Shown here piece after piece: positions 1 through 7,774 of a stretch of 64,000 nt of DNA (position 1 is its first letter; each line of letters begins with the position of its first letter). The translations under genes were made by a program, and so were the position numbers. Where the stretch lies: assembly GCF_013415905.1 (NCBI RefSeq), contig NZ_CP058909.1, forward strand, positions 1 to 64,000, read 5' to 3'. Origin of the DNA: Halosimplex pelagicum (GTDB taxonomy: Archaea > Halobacteriota > Halobacteria > Halobacteriales > Haloarculaceae). Below the pieces are notes generated by a model, which made no database searches, was not told the origin of the DNA, and was given only the letters and a program-made list of their open reading frames with translations.

Positions 1-67
1 GACGCCGGAGGACGGCCCCGGCCCGAGAGAGATGGATTGATACGCCGGGGTGACCTACCGGCGGGCA

Positions 68-1117
68 ATGGCCGACGAGGACGGCGACGACGGGACGGCT
101 GCGGTCGAGGGGCCGCTGTGGACGGAGACCCACGCGCCGGCGCTTTCGGACCTGCCCCAGCCGGAGGTCCGCGACCACCTGGAGAGCGTCGTCTCCGAGC
201 CGATGAACCTGCTGGTCCACGGGCCGAAAGGCGCCGGCAAGACCGCCGCGGTCCGCGCGCTGGCCGACGAACTCCACGACAACCCCGACGCCGACCTCGT
301 GGAGATCAACGTCGCCGACTTCTTCGACATGACGAAAAAGGAGGTCAGCGAGGACGATCGGTTCGCGCAGTTCATCGACAGCAAGCGTCGCCGGGAGTCC
401 TCGAAGGCGGACCTGATCAACCACGTCCTCAAGGAGTCGGCGAGCTACCAGCCGGTCTCGGGGTCGTACAAGACGGTCCTGCTGGACAACGCCGAGGGCG
501 TCCGCGAGGACTTCCAGCAGGCGCTCCGTCGCGTGATGGAGCAGTACTACGAGGCGACGCAGTTCGTCATCGCGACGCGCCAGCCCTCGGCGCTGATCCC
601 GCCGATCCGCTCGCGGTGTTTCCCCGTCTCGGTGCGCAAGCCGACTCACGACGAGACCGTCGCCGTGCTGGAGGACATCGTCGACGCGGAGGGCGCCGAC
701 TACGACGACGAGGGCGTCGAGTACGTCGCGGGGTACGCCGACGGCGACCTCCGGGAGGCGATCCTGGCCGCCCAGACCACCCACGAACAGGAGGGCGAGA
801 TCACCATGAACACCGCCTACGAGGTGCTGGGGTCGCTGGGCGCCGACGAGCGGGTCCAGGAGATGGTCACCGCCGCCGAGGCCGGCGAGTTCACCGACGC
901 CCGGTCGACGCTGGACGACCTGCTGGTCGACGAGGGCCACAGCGGCGAGGAGGTGCTGGAGGACGTGCTAACCGTCGCCCGGTCGCGCTACTCCGGCGCC
1001 GACCTGGCGCGGGTCCACCGGCTGGCCGGCGAGATCGACGTGGACCTCCACGAGGGCACGAACGACCGCATCCACGTCTCGCACCTGCTCGCCGAACTCG
1101 GCGAGATGCACACGTAG
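68..1117 (+). CDS. rfcC: Replication factor C small-subunit paralog (AAA+ clamp-loader type)
   Basis: A 349-residue AAA+ protein of the RFC small-subunit family, which loads the PCNA sliding clamp at the replication fork. The Walker A motif GPKGAGKT is at residues 52-59 and the SRC sensor motif at 182-184; a C-terminal helical collar follows. The Walker B site reads LLDNAE (residues 138-143), where the other RFC small subunit in this window has LDEAD, so the catalytic glutamate is replaced by asparagine. An insertion of roughly 25 charged residues lies near 85-112. I chose ATG 68; GTG 50 is in frame upstream. The family and the second-subunit role are well supported; weak or absent ATPase activity is inferred. 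Confidence 0.88.
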   Translation: MADEDGDDGTAAVEGPLWTETHAPALSDLPQPEVRDHLESVVSEPMNLLVHGPKGAGKTAAVRALADELHDNPDADLVEINVADFFDMTKKEVSEDDRFAQFIDSKRRRESSKADLINHVLKESASYQPVSGSYKTVLLDNAEGVREDFQQALRRVMEQYYEATQFVIATRQPSALIPPIRSRCFPVSVRKPTHDETVAVLEDIVDAEGADYDDEGVEYVAGYADGDLREAILAAQTTHEQEGEITMNTAYEVLGSLGADERVQEMVTAAEAGEFTDARSTLDDLLVDEGHSGEEVLEDVLTVARSRYSGADLARVHRLAGEIDVDLHEGTNDRIHVSHLLAELGEMHT

Positions 1118-1145
1118 CGGTCGGGTTTTCGGGACGAACGGGCGC

Positions 1146-2783
1146 TCACTCGGTCACGACTTCGAAGCGCGCGCCGCCGTTCTCGCTCTCGGTCGCCGAG
1201 ATCGACCAGCCGTGGGCGTCGACGATCTCCGAGACGATGCCGAGCCCGAGGCCGGTCCCGTCCTCGCTCGTCGTGTGGCCGAGTTCGAAGACCTCGGCGC
1301 GCTCGTCGGGCGGGATGCCGGGGCCGTCGTCTTCGACGAAAAAGCCCCGTCCGTCGGGCAGGTCGCCGACGCGGATGGTCACGTCGTCCGGGCCGTGGTC
1401 CGCGGCGTTGCGGAAGCAGTTCTCGAACAGCTGTCGGAGCCGCGAGGGGTCGGCCGCGAGGGCGAGGTCGCCGTCGACGGCGAGGGTGGCCTCGGGCGCG
1501 TCGGTCGTCGCCCAGGCCTCGTCGGCGACCGCGGCGAGGGCGACGACTTCGGTCCCGTCGACGGCCGTGCCCTCCCGCGCGAGCGTGAGCATGTCCTCGA
1601 CGAGGTCGGACATGCGGTCGACCGAGCGCCGCATCGGTTCGACCTGGTCGGCGAGCGACTCGTCGCCGGCGAAGGGGTCCCCGTCGTCGGACGGGTCCGC
1701 CGCGTCGGCGACCTCTTCGAGATGGCTCAGTCGCCCGTCCAGCACCTGGATCGGGTTGCGGAGGTCGTGGCTGACGATGCTCGCGAACTCCTCGAGGCGC
1801 TCGTTCTTCCGTTCGAGCTCGCGCTTGCGGCGGCGCCGTTCGGTCACGTCGCGCATCACCACGGCGACGTTGCGCCGGTCGTCGAGGATCATCGGCTTGA
1901 CGTTCGTCTCGACGTAGCGCTCCTCCCCGTCCGGTCGCTCGACGACGACCGTTTCGGTCCGTTCCGCCGACCGCTCGGCCGCCGCGTCGTCGGCGCTCGC
2001 GCCCGTTTCGGTCGCGACCGCGGCGTCGGTCCCGTCGTCGACCGCCGCCTCCCGGAGGTCCTCGGGCGACTCGGCCCCGTCACCGGCTCCCTCGGCGGCG
2101 TCGTTCTCCGCTTCCGCGGCGAGGACCCGCTCGATCTGGGACTCGATCTCGCCCCTGGTCGTCGGCGGGAGCGCGTCGAGTTCGGCGATGTGGCGCCAGT
2201 GGATGTCGTCGCGGTCGACGCCGAACGCCTCGCAGAAGGCGTCGTTGACGTAGATGACGTGCCCCTCCGAGAGCACCAGCGCCGGGTCCGGCGTCGCGTG
2301 GAACAGCGAGGCGAACCGCTCCTCGGCGCGCTCGTACGAGCGGGCCAGATCCGTCGACAGCGACCGCCGCGAGAGGAGGTTCTCCAGCCGCCGGAAGAGG
2401 ACGGCCTTCTCGACGGGGATCTGGACCACGTCGTCGACGACGTACAGCCCGTCGATGCTCTCCCAGCTCTCGGGGTCGAGCCCCTCGCTCAGCGGCTCCT
2501 CGGTCGCCAGCACGACCGGCGCGAACACCGGGTCGGCGCGGTCTTTCCACGTCCGCAGCCGCTCGCGGTGGGCGGCGAACCCCTCCGGGTCGACCAGACA
2601 GAGGTCCGTGTCGGCGAACGGCCCCCCGCCGTCGCCGCCCTCGTCGGCGGCGGTGCCCTCGTCGTCGAGACCGCTCACGACCTCGTAGGTGTCGCCGAGC
2701 CACTCGGCCAGCAGTTCCCGGTTGCGGTCGTGGGCCACGAGCACACGGACGCGGTCGGGCGGGCCGTCGGTGCTCGCCCCCAT
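1146..2783 (-). CDS. PAS-domain sensor histidine kinase with receiver-like N-terminus
   Basis: A 545-residue cytoplasmic signalling kinase. The first 130 residues resemble a receiver domain (a possible acceptor Asp in LCLVDPEG) without a clear conserved lysine. A PAS domain follows (about 155-330) that contains a long acidic insertion. The HisKA dimerisation helix carries the phospho-accepting His in IVSHDLRNP, and the HATPase domain shows the N box (NCFRNAADHG) and G boxes (DDGPGIPP, GTGLGLGI). No membrane segment is seen. The ATG overlaps the stop codon of the upstream KaiC-type gene (TGATG), so translation is probably coupled. A GTG one codon upstream is possible. The signal sensed is unknown. 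Confidence 0.9.
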   Translation of the reverse strand: MGASTDGPPDRVRVLVAHDRNRELLAEWLGDTYEVVSGLDDEGTAADEGGDGGGPFADTDLCLVDPEGFAAHRERLRTWKDRADPVFAPVVLATEEPLSEGLDPESWESIDGLYVVDDVVQIPVEKAVLFRRLENLLSRRSLSTDLARSYERAEERFASLFHATPDPALVLSEGHVIYVNDAFCEAFGVDRDDIHWRHIAELDALPPTTRGEIESQIERVLAAEAENDAAEGAGDGAESPEDLREAAVDDGTDAAVATETGASADDAAAERSAERTETVVVERPDGEERYVETNVKPMILDDRRNVAVVMRDVTERRRRKRELERKNERLEEFASIVSHDLRNPIQVLDGRLSHLEEVADAADPSDDGDPFAGDESLADQVEPMRRSVDRMSDLVEDMLTLAREGTAVDGTEVVALAAVADEAWATTDAPEATLAVDGDLALAADPSRLRQLFENCFRNAADHGPDDVTIRVGDLPDGRGFFVEDDGPGIPPDERAEVFELGHTTSEDGTGLGLGIVSEIVDAHGWSISATESENGGARFEVVTE

Positions 2784-4246
2784 CACTCCTCCGCGTCGAC
2801 GAACTCGGGCGTCCCGCGGAGGACGCCCCGCAGGCCCGTCAGCGGCTCGCCGACGGCGATCCCCTCGCCGGTGATCCGGAACTCCCGGAGAGTGCGTTCG
2901 AAGTCGCCGACCCGCTTTTTCAGGACGCCCGCGACCTTCCGGAGCTCGCCCTCTATCTCCAGGTACGAGAGGAAGACGACGTTGTCCGCGAGGTAGCTGA
3001 TCCCGGAGTTGGTCGCCCGGAACTCGCCGGTGACGGTGTCGATCTCGTCGATCAGGACCACCGTCACGCCCATGTTCTTCAGGTAGCGACCGAGCGCGTG
3101 GAGCTCGCGAACGAGGTCGTCGTCGTCGCCCTGCATCGAGAGCTTGTACCCGCGGACGCCGTCGACCATGACGACGCGCGTGTCGCGCTCCTCGACCTCA
3201 CGGCGGACCCGCTGGGCGAACTCCTGGGGCGAGGTCGTCAGCGGCTCGACTTCCTCGACGACGAGGGTGGCCTCCTCGCGCATCGACGACACCGGCAGGC
3301 CGATGGCCTCCGAGCGGTGTTCGAAGGTGTCGAGCGACTCCTCCAGGAGGAAGACCGCCGAGCGCTCGCCGCGGCCGGCCGCCTCGCGGAGGAACTGCGT
3401 CCCCGTCGTGGTCTTGCCGACGCCCGTGGGGCCGCTGACGACGGTGATCGTCCCGCGCTCGATGCCACCGCCGAGCAGCTCGTCGAACGCGGGGATGCCC
3501 GAGGGGATGGGCTCGGTGTCGAAGCCGGCGCCGTGGGCCGACGGGACCAGCTGGGGGTAGACGTGGATGCCGTCGCCGCGGATCGCCATCCCGTGCGGGC
3601 CGGCCCGTTTGTCCGACCCGCGGAACTTCGGGACCGTCAGCCGTCGACGGTCGTTCTCGTAGGCCAGTTCGACGATGCCGTCGCTCATGAACTGCAGGTC
3701 GTCGTCCGGGGAGTCGGGGGTCGTCTGGGAGGTGAAGAGAACCGTCGCGTCGTGCTCTTCGAGGAATCGGGTAAAGGAGATGATCTGCTTGCGGAACTGG
3801 TAGTCGTCGCCGGTCAGGTAGCGAAACTGCGTGACGGGGTCGACGAACACCCGGTCGGGGTCGCGCTCCTCGACGCGCTCGGCGATGCGCTCGGTGAGGT
3901 CGTCGCCCTCGACCTCGTCGGCGCCGAAGACGCTGTAGGACTGGTCCTCGGCGAAGAAATCGGATGACGGCGACAGGTCGAGCACGTCGACGCCCTCGAG
4001 GTCGAAGCCCAGCGACGCGGCGTTGGCCCGCACGTCGGCCTCGTCCTCTTCGAGGTTGATGAACAGGTTCCGCTCGCCGGCCGCGACGCCCGCGGTCACG
4101 AAGTGCAGTCCGAGAACGGTCTTCCCCGAGCCCGGCTGGCCCCGGGCGAGGTAGCTCCGCCCGTCGATCAGCCCGCCCTCCAGCACCTCGTCGAGACCCG
4201 GGACGCCGGTCGTCACCCGCGCGAGTGAATCGTCGTCGGAAGTCAT
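2783..4246 (-). CDS. Two-domain KaiC-type RecA-like ATPase
   Basis: A 487-residue protein with two tandem KaiC/RecA ATPase domains. The first has Walker A GQPGSGKT, catalytic Glu pair in NLEEDE and Walker B aspartate in RVFVDP. The second has Walker A GPTGVGKT, Glu pair in LLEESL and Walker B in VVMVDG. Both domains look intact, unlike the degenerate KaiC-like proteins near 31.5-33.5 kb. In cyanobacteria the double-domain KaiC is the clock ATPase; haloarchaea carry several homologs thought to act in light or diurnal signalling. The gene is the first of a two-gene operon with a histidine kinase, which suggests a KaiC-to-kinase output pair. No KaiA or KaiB is seen nearby. Confidence 0.93.
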   Translation of the reverse strand: MTSDDDSLARVTTGVPGLDEVLEGGLIDGRSYLARGQPGSGKTVLGLHFVTAGVAAGERNLFINLEEDEADVRANAASLGFDLEGVDVLDLSPSSDFFAEDQSYSVFGADEVEGDDLTERIAERVEERDPDRVFVDPVTQFRYLTGDDYQFRKQIISFTRFLEEHDATVLFTSQTTPDSPDDDLQFMSDGIVELAYENDRRRLTVPKFRGSDKRAGPHGMAIRGDGIHVYPQLVPSAHGAGFDTEPIPSGIPAFDELLGGGIERGTITVVSGPTGVGKTTTGTQFLREAAGRGERSAVFLLEESLDTFEHRSEAIGLPVSSMREEATLVVEEVEPLTTSPQEFAQRVRREVEERDTRVVMVDGVRGYKLSMQGDDDDLVRELHALGRYLKNMGVTVVLIDEIDTVTGEFRATNSGISYLADNVVFLSYLEIEGELRKVAGVLKKRVGDFERTLREFRITGEGIAVGEPLTGLRGVLRGTPEFVDAEE

Positions 4247-4324
4247 GCGAGTGTATTCGACGCGTGGAGTATAGAGTTGTCGCGCTCATTTCGAATCGTG
4301 ATAGCGTCGCGGCGGGCGACCGGA

Positions 4325-4735
4325 TCACGAGTGGTCGTGCCCGGGCCCGTGGTAGACGCTCCGGAGGACGCTCACGCCAGTACCGCCGAGTACCAGGACC
4401 CAGAACCCGACCGCGAGGGCGGCCCCGAACTCGCCCGGCGGCGCACGAGCGAAGTCGGCGGCCAGCCACACCGCGAGCGCGAACGACCCCATCCCGACGA
4501 GCGCCAGCCCCGCTCTGACGGGGCGCGTCCGGACGACCCGCTGGCAGAACGACCGGGCCCGTGGAGAGGCGTACGGAACCAGGAACAGGAGCGCCGTGGC
4601 GCTGTAGAGGGCGACCGGCGTCCAGCCGCCCGAGGCGGTGACGCCGCCGAGTACGACGGTGTCGTACGCGCCGAGGGCGGCGACGAGCGCCGCCAACAGA
4701 CCCAGTACCAGTCGGGAGCGGCGTCGCTCGGGCAC
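4325..4735 (-). CDS. Small membrane protein, paralog of the upstream gene
   Basis: A 136-residue hydrophobic protein with about four predicted membrane segments. It starts at GTG 4735, where the hydrophobic frame begins after PERRRSRL. Its second half parallels the protein encoded just upstream (positions 4789-5178): both have an Arg-Pro-Val motif (TRPVRAG here, ARPVQAT there) followed by two hydrophobic helices of equal spacing. The two probably arose by tandem duplication. The C-terminus ends in a His-rich tail (YHGPGHDHS) that could bind metal. Family not recognised; function unknown. Confidence 0.6.
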   Translation of the reverse strand: MPERRRSRLVLGLLAALVAALGAYDTVVLGGVTASGGWTPVALYSATALLFLVPYASPRARSFCQRVVRTRPVRAGLALVGMGSFALAVWLAADFARAPPGEFGAALAVGFWVLVLGGTGVSVLRSVYHGPGHDHS

Positions 4736-4788
4736 GGTCGCCCCATCTCCCGGACGTGATAAACGAGTGTTGATTCGGTGGTCGGCGG

Positions 4789-5178
4789 TCAGTCCACTCC
4801 CGACAGCAGGTCCCGACCGACCGCGACGGCGACCCAGAGGCCGAACGTTCCGAGGGTTCCGTAGAACGCGACGCCGAAGACAGAGCCCGGGTCGAGGTCG
4901 CGTCCGGTGGCGGTCAGGTACACTGCGAACCAGCAGAGTCCGGTCGCCCCCAGCGACATCACCAGCATCGTGGCCTGTACCGGTCGCGCGTTCGCCACCC
5001 TGGCGCCCGCGGTGCGGACGCGCTCGGAGCCGTGGGCGGCGAACCCGCCGACCGCGAGCAGCGCCCACTGGACGAGCCACAGCGTCCCGACGCCCTCTCC
5101 CAGCCAGCGGAAACCGAGTCCGGCGAGGAGGAACCCGGTCCCCATCGCTCCGACCAGACGCCATCCGTTATCCACCAC
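4789..5178 (-). CDS. Small four-helix membrane protein
   Basis: A 129-residue protein with four predicted transmembrane helices and no catalytic motif that I recognise. It starts with GTG GTG at 5178-5173, so the exact start is uncertain by one codon. It lies 53 bp upstream of the related membrane gene at 4325-4735 in the same orientation, and the two are probably co-transcribed. Divergent from rps24e, with about 130 bp between the starts. Function unknown. Confidence 0.65.
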   Translation of the reverse strand: MVDNGWRLVGAMGTGFLLAGLGFRWLGEGVGTLWLVQWALLAVGGFAAHGSERVRTAGARVANARPVQATMLVMSLGATGLCWFAVYLTATGRDLDPGSVFGVAFYGTLGTFGLWVAVAVGRDLLSGVD

Positions 5179-5307
5179 AATTGTCAGATCGATTCACCGA
5201 CACGAGTGACGTATCTTTCGGACGCGTGTCGTCGGGGGGTCGACTCACCCCGTTAGCGGGTTCGAAATCCTTTTACGCGCTTCGGGGGGAGTATTGGGCA
5301 ACGAACC

Positions 5308-5622
5308 ATGGACATCGACATCATCGAGGAAGACGAGAATCCGATGTTGCATCGGACGGACGTGCGCTTCGAGATGACCCACGACGAGGCGACGCCCTCG
5401 CGGCTCTCCGTGCGCGACTCCCTGGCGGCCAAGCTCAACAAGGACGCCGAGGAAGTCGTCGTCCACGAGCTGGACACCAAGTTCGGCATGCGCAAGACCG
5501 TCGGCTACGCGAAGGTCTACGACGACGCCGAGTACGCCCGCGACGTCGAGCAGGACCACATGCTCGAACGCAACAAGATCGTCGCCGACGACGGCGAGGC
5601 CGAAGAGGCCGAGGAGGCGTAG
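5308..5622 (+). CDS. rps24e: 30S ribosomal protein S24e
   Basis: A 104-residue archaeal/eukaryotic-type small-subunit ribosomal protein. It shows the family pattern: an N-terminal strand (MDIDIIEEDENP), the conserved R-D-V-F-like core (HRTDVRFEM), a KL-KD-EEVVV segment and the conserved TKFG-RKT-GYAKVYD stretch. An acidic Glu/Ala tail is typical of haloarchaea. A TATA-like CCTTTTACG lies near -30. The next gene, rps27ae, starts directly after the stop codon, giving the usual archaeal S24e-S27ae order. Confidence 0.96.
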   Translation: MDIDIIEEDENPMLHRTDVRFEMTHDEATPSRLSVRDSLAAKLNKDAEEVVVHELDTKFGMRKTVGYAKVYDDAEYARDVEQDHMLERNKIVADDGEAEEAEEA

Positions 5623-5757
5623 ATGCCGCGCCACGAGTTCTACGACGACGACGGCACCACCGACCGCGAGCAGTGCCCCCGCTGCGGCGACACCTTCCTC
5701 GCCGACCACGGCGACCGCCAGCACTGCGGCAAGTGCGGCTACACCGAGTGGGAGTAG
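5623..5757 (+). CDS. rps27ae: 30S ribosomal protein S27ae
   Basis: A 44-residue zinc-ribbon ribosomal protein. Two cysteine pairs (CPRCGD and CGKCGY) form the zinc site. The ATG follows the rps24e stop codon with no gap (TAG ATG), so the pair is translated from one message. In many haloarchaea the kae1-bud32 fusion follows directly. Here about 2.9 kb of other genes lie in between, including a decayed copy of the kae1 5' end. Confidence 0.95.
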   Translation: MPRHEFYDDDGTTDREQCPRCGDTFLADHGDRQHCGKCGYTEWE

Positions 5758-5872
5758 GTCCCGCCGTTTCCGCCGTTTCAGAGACCCCGTAGCCGCTGCA
5801 CCGGGATTTTTCGCCACTCTCGACTGCGCCGGACGGAAGGTTGATGCCGGCGCCGCCGGAACTGCCGCCTGA

Positions 5873-6451
5873 ATGACCAGTCCCTCCACGGAGCGGATAG
5901 CGAGCGACGGTTCGGGAGTCCGGGCCATCGGTGCCGAGATGCGGAACCTCTGGACAGCGCTGGCCGCGATCGCCGCGTTTCTGGTCGGCAGCGTGGCGAC
6001 GTGGTACGCGTTGCGCGTCTCAGTCTGGCCCGTGTTGAAGTCCGATCTGGTGTCGGCGACCGGCATCACCGTCGTCGCCACCACGCCGTGGGACGTGATC
6101 CTCCTGCAGGCACAGGTCGCGGCCGGGGTCGGAGTCCTGCTCGCGGTCGAGACGGTCCTCTATCGGAGCCGCAGCGCGCTGCTGAGCGAGCGGTGGTGGC
6201 CGGGCGAACCGCTCTCGGCGGGAGTCCGCGTGCTCCTCGTCGCCGTCGGCATCGCGCTGTTGCCGGTCGGGACCGCGCTGGGCTACGACCACGTCGTCCC
6301 CGTCGTCGTCGACCTCGTGGCGAGCGACGGCACCACGTGGCCCATCGTGCGGTGGGGTCGAATCGCGACAGGCGTCGCCACGGTGTCCGGAGTGGCCGCC
6401 CAGATCGTGTTCGTCGGTGCGGTCGTCGCTCTCGGTGGGCGAACGAGATAG
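5873..6451 (+). CDS. Short TatC-like membrane protein (first copy)
   Basis: A 192-residue membrane protein with four predicted helices. The order of elements matches the N-terminal two-thirds of TatC, the twin-arginine translocase receptor subunit. There is a first helix (AFLVGSVATWYAL), then a TPWDV-like equivalent of the TatC TPTE motif before helix 2, a WWPGEPL loop, a helix 3 ending in GYDHVVP (compare GYF-VFP of TatC), and a fourth helix. The TatC helix-4 glutamate position appears as glutamine (VAAQIV). Helices 5 and 6 are absent, so it is unlikely to be a working TatC. It is a clear paralog of the gene at 6665-7270. The TatC relationship is my inference from pattern, not alignment. Confidence 0.6.
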   Translation: MTSPSTERIASDGSGVRAIGAEMRNLWTALAAIAAFLVGSVATWYALRVSVWPVLKSDLVSATGITVVATTPWDVILLQAQVAAGVGVLLAVETVLYRSRSALLSERWWPGEPLSAGVRVLLVAVGIALLPVGTALGYDHVVPVVVDLVASDGTTWPIVRWGRIATGVATVSGVAAQIVFVGAVVALGGRTR

Positions 6452-6460
6452 CTCGGCCGG

Positions 6461-6613
6461 TGCCCGCCCCAGACCGAACTCGTCTTTTCCGTGCGCAGCG
6501 GAGCATCGCGGACCACACGGCCGCGAGCGCGTCGGACGGGGACTGATCGATCCAGCGCGTTGGGCATCGAGGGGGCCGCCTGGACGGCCAGCGCAGCCGT
6601 CTACGAGGTCGAG
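6461..6613 (+). pseudogene. Decayed duplicate of the kae1-bud32 promoter and 5' end
   Basis: This stretch closely matches the promoter and first 30-odd codons of kae1-bud32 at about 8595-8754. Both share CCAGACCGAA followed by TCGTCTTTTC (the TATA-like region), then CATCCAGCGCG/GATCCAGCGCG, GGGCATCGAGGGG, CCGCCTGG-CGGCCAGCGC and GTCTACGAGGTCGAGA. The copy has lost the start codon, contains an in-frame TGA and a 2-nt deletion, and stops matching just after GTCGAGA. It lies between the two TatC-like genes, on the same strand as the intact gene. It is therefore a fossil of a duplication or insertion that separated rps27ae from kae1. Confidence 0.8.
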
Positions 6614-6664
6614 ACTGGTGTCCCCAGAAGATTGATAGCCGCGATGGTGAAAAATTGCGTTCGA

Positions 6665-7270
6665 ATGACTGGTTCACCTACCCGAGAGCGAGCGGCGGGC
6701 GGCGGGTCGGCGGTCGGGAGCGTCCTCGGTGAAGCGCGAAACGACCTGTGGGCGCTCCTCGCGGCAGCCCTCGCGTTCCTGTTCGGTTCGCTGACGACGT
6801 TTCTGACGATGCACCGGATCGTCTGGCCGGTTCTGAAACGCGACGCGATCGCGGCCGTGGGTGCCGAGACGGGCATAATCGATCTCACGCCCTTCGACGT
6901 GATCTTCCTCAAGGCGCAGGTCGCGCTCGCGGTCGGGCTACTGTTCGCACTGGAGGCGGTCGTCTACCGCGCTCGTCGCACGCCGGAACTTCGTCGGTGG
7001 TGGCCCGGCGACCCGCTCCCCGCGACGGTGCGCGTCGGGCTCGTCCTCGTCGGCGTCGCGCTGTTCCCGGTGGGGGCGATCCTCGGCTACGACCACCTCG
7101 TCCCGGTGGTCTTCGAGTTCGCGATGGGGTCCGACCCCTCGTGGTTGATCGTCCGCTGGGCGCGGATCGCGTCGGTGACTTCGTTCGCGTCGGGGCTGGC
7201 GGCCCAACTGGCGCTGGTCGGCGTCGTCGTGAGCCTGGGCAGCCGAGGCGAAGACGGGCGAAGCGGATGA
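6665..7270 (+). CDS. Short TatC-like membrane protein (second copy)
   Basis: A 201-residue paralog of the protein at 5873-6451, with the same four-helix plan. The shared landmarks are WPVLKRD after helix 1, LTPFDVIFLKAQVAL (TatC-like loop and helix 2), RRWWPGDPL, GYDHLVPVVF at the end of helix 3, and IVRWARIA before helix 4. The helix-4 glutamate of TatC is glutamine here too (AAQLAL). I start at ATG 6665; upstream in-frame sequence is the kae1 remnant. The stop codon overlaps the ATG of the lipoprotein gene (ATGA), so the two are coupled. A truncated, non-canonical TatC relative is the best guess; function unknown. Confidence 0.62.
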   Translation: MTGSPTRERAAGGGSAVGSVLGEARNDLWALLAAALAFLFGSLTTFLTMHRIVWPVLKRDAIAAVGAETGIIDLTPFDVIFLKAQVALAVGLLFALEAVVYRARRTPELRRWWPGDPLPATVRVGLVLVGVALFPVGAILGYDHLVPVVFEFAMGSDPSWLIVRWARIASVTSFASGLAAQLALVGVVVSLGSRGEDGRSG

Positions 7271-7728
7271 GCGGAACCGCGCCGTCGCGCACGGTGGTGC
7301 TGGTCGCGCTCGTCGCGTCGGCCGCCGTGCTCTCGGGCTGTCTCGGCCTCGGGGTCGAGTCGGCGGACGGCATCGTCGTCGAGAACGACGACGACACGCC
7401 CCACGAAGTGACCCTCGTATTCGACCGCGGTCGGAGCTACGACATCGAGAACGGGACGGTCACCGTCGAAGCGGATGGCCGAAAGCATCTGGACGGGTTC
7501 ATCCCTCACTCCGACACCAACTACCCGTTCTATCTGCACGTGTTCGTCGACGGAACGTACGTGAACACGACCGCCCACCAGTGGGAAGGCGACCTCCGAC
7601 TGGTCCTCGACGGCGGCGAGGTGAGCGCGAACTACTCCGCGCCGTTGCCTGACTCGGAAGCGAAGCGCCACTTCGGAAATGACTCGGCACAGGAGACCGA
7701 CACGGTCGACCGAAGTACGTCTCAGTGA
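7267..7728 (+). CDS. Predicted lipoprotein, coupled to the TatC-like gene
   Basis: A 153-residue exported protein. The N-terminus is a Sec-type lipoprotein signal: a hydrophobic stretch ending in the lipobox LSGC (Cys about 23). The mature part is a small beta-rich domain starting IVVENDDDTPHEVTLVF. It ends in a Thr/Ser-rich tail. The motif VEN-DDT-H-V-L also opens the mature part of the Tat lipoprotein at 17354-17914, so the two are distant paralogs using different export routes. The start codon overlaps the upstream stop (ATGA). It is probably anchored on the outer face of the membrane; function unknown. Confidence 0.75.
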   Translation: MSGTAPSRTVVLVALVASAAVLSGCLGLGVESADGIVVENDDDTPHEVTLVFDRGRSYDIENGTVTVEADGRKHLDGFIPHSDTNYPFYLHVFVDGTYVNTTAHQWEGDLRLVLDGGEVSANYSAPLPDSEAKRHFGNDSAQETDTVDRSTSQ

Positions 7729-7774
7729 CACATTCATACTGCCGCCGCTCGAAGGGCGAACGGGGAGACAATCA

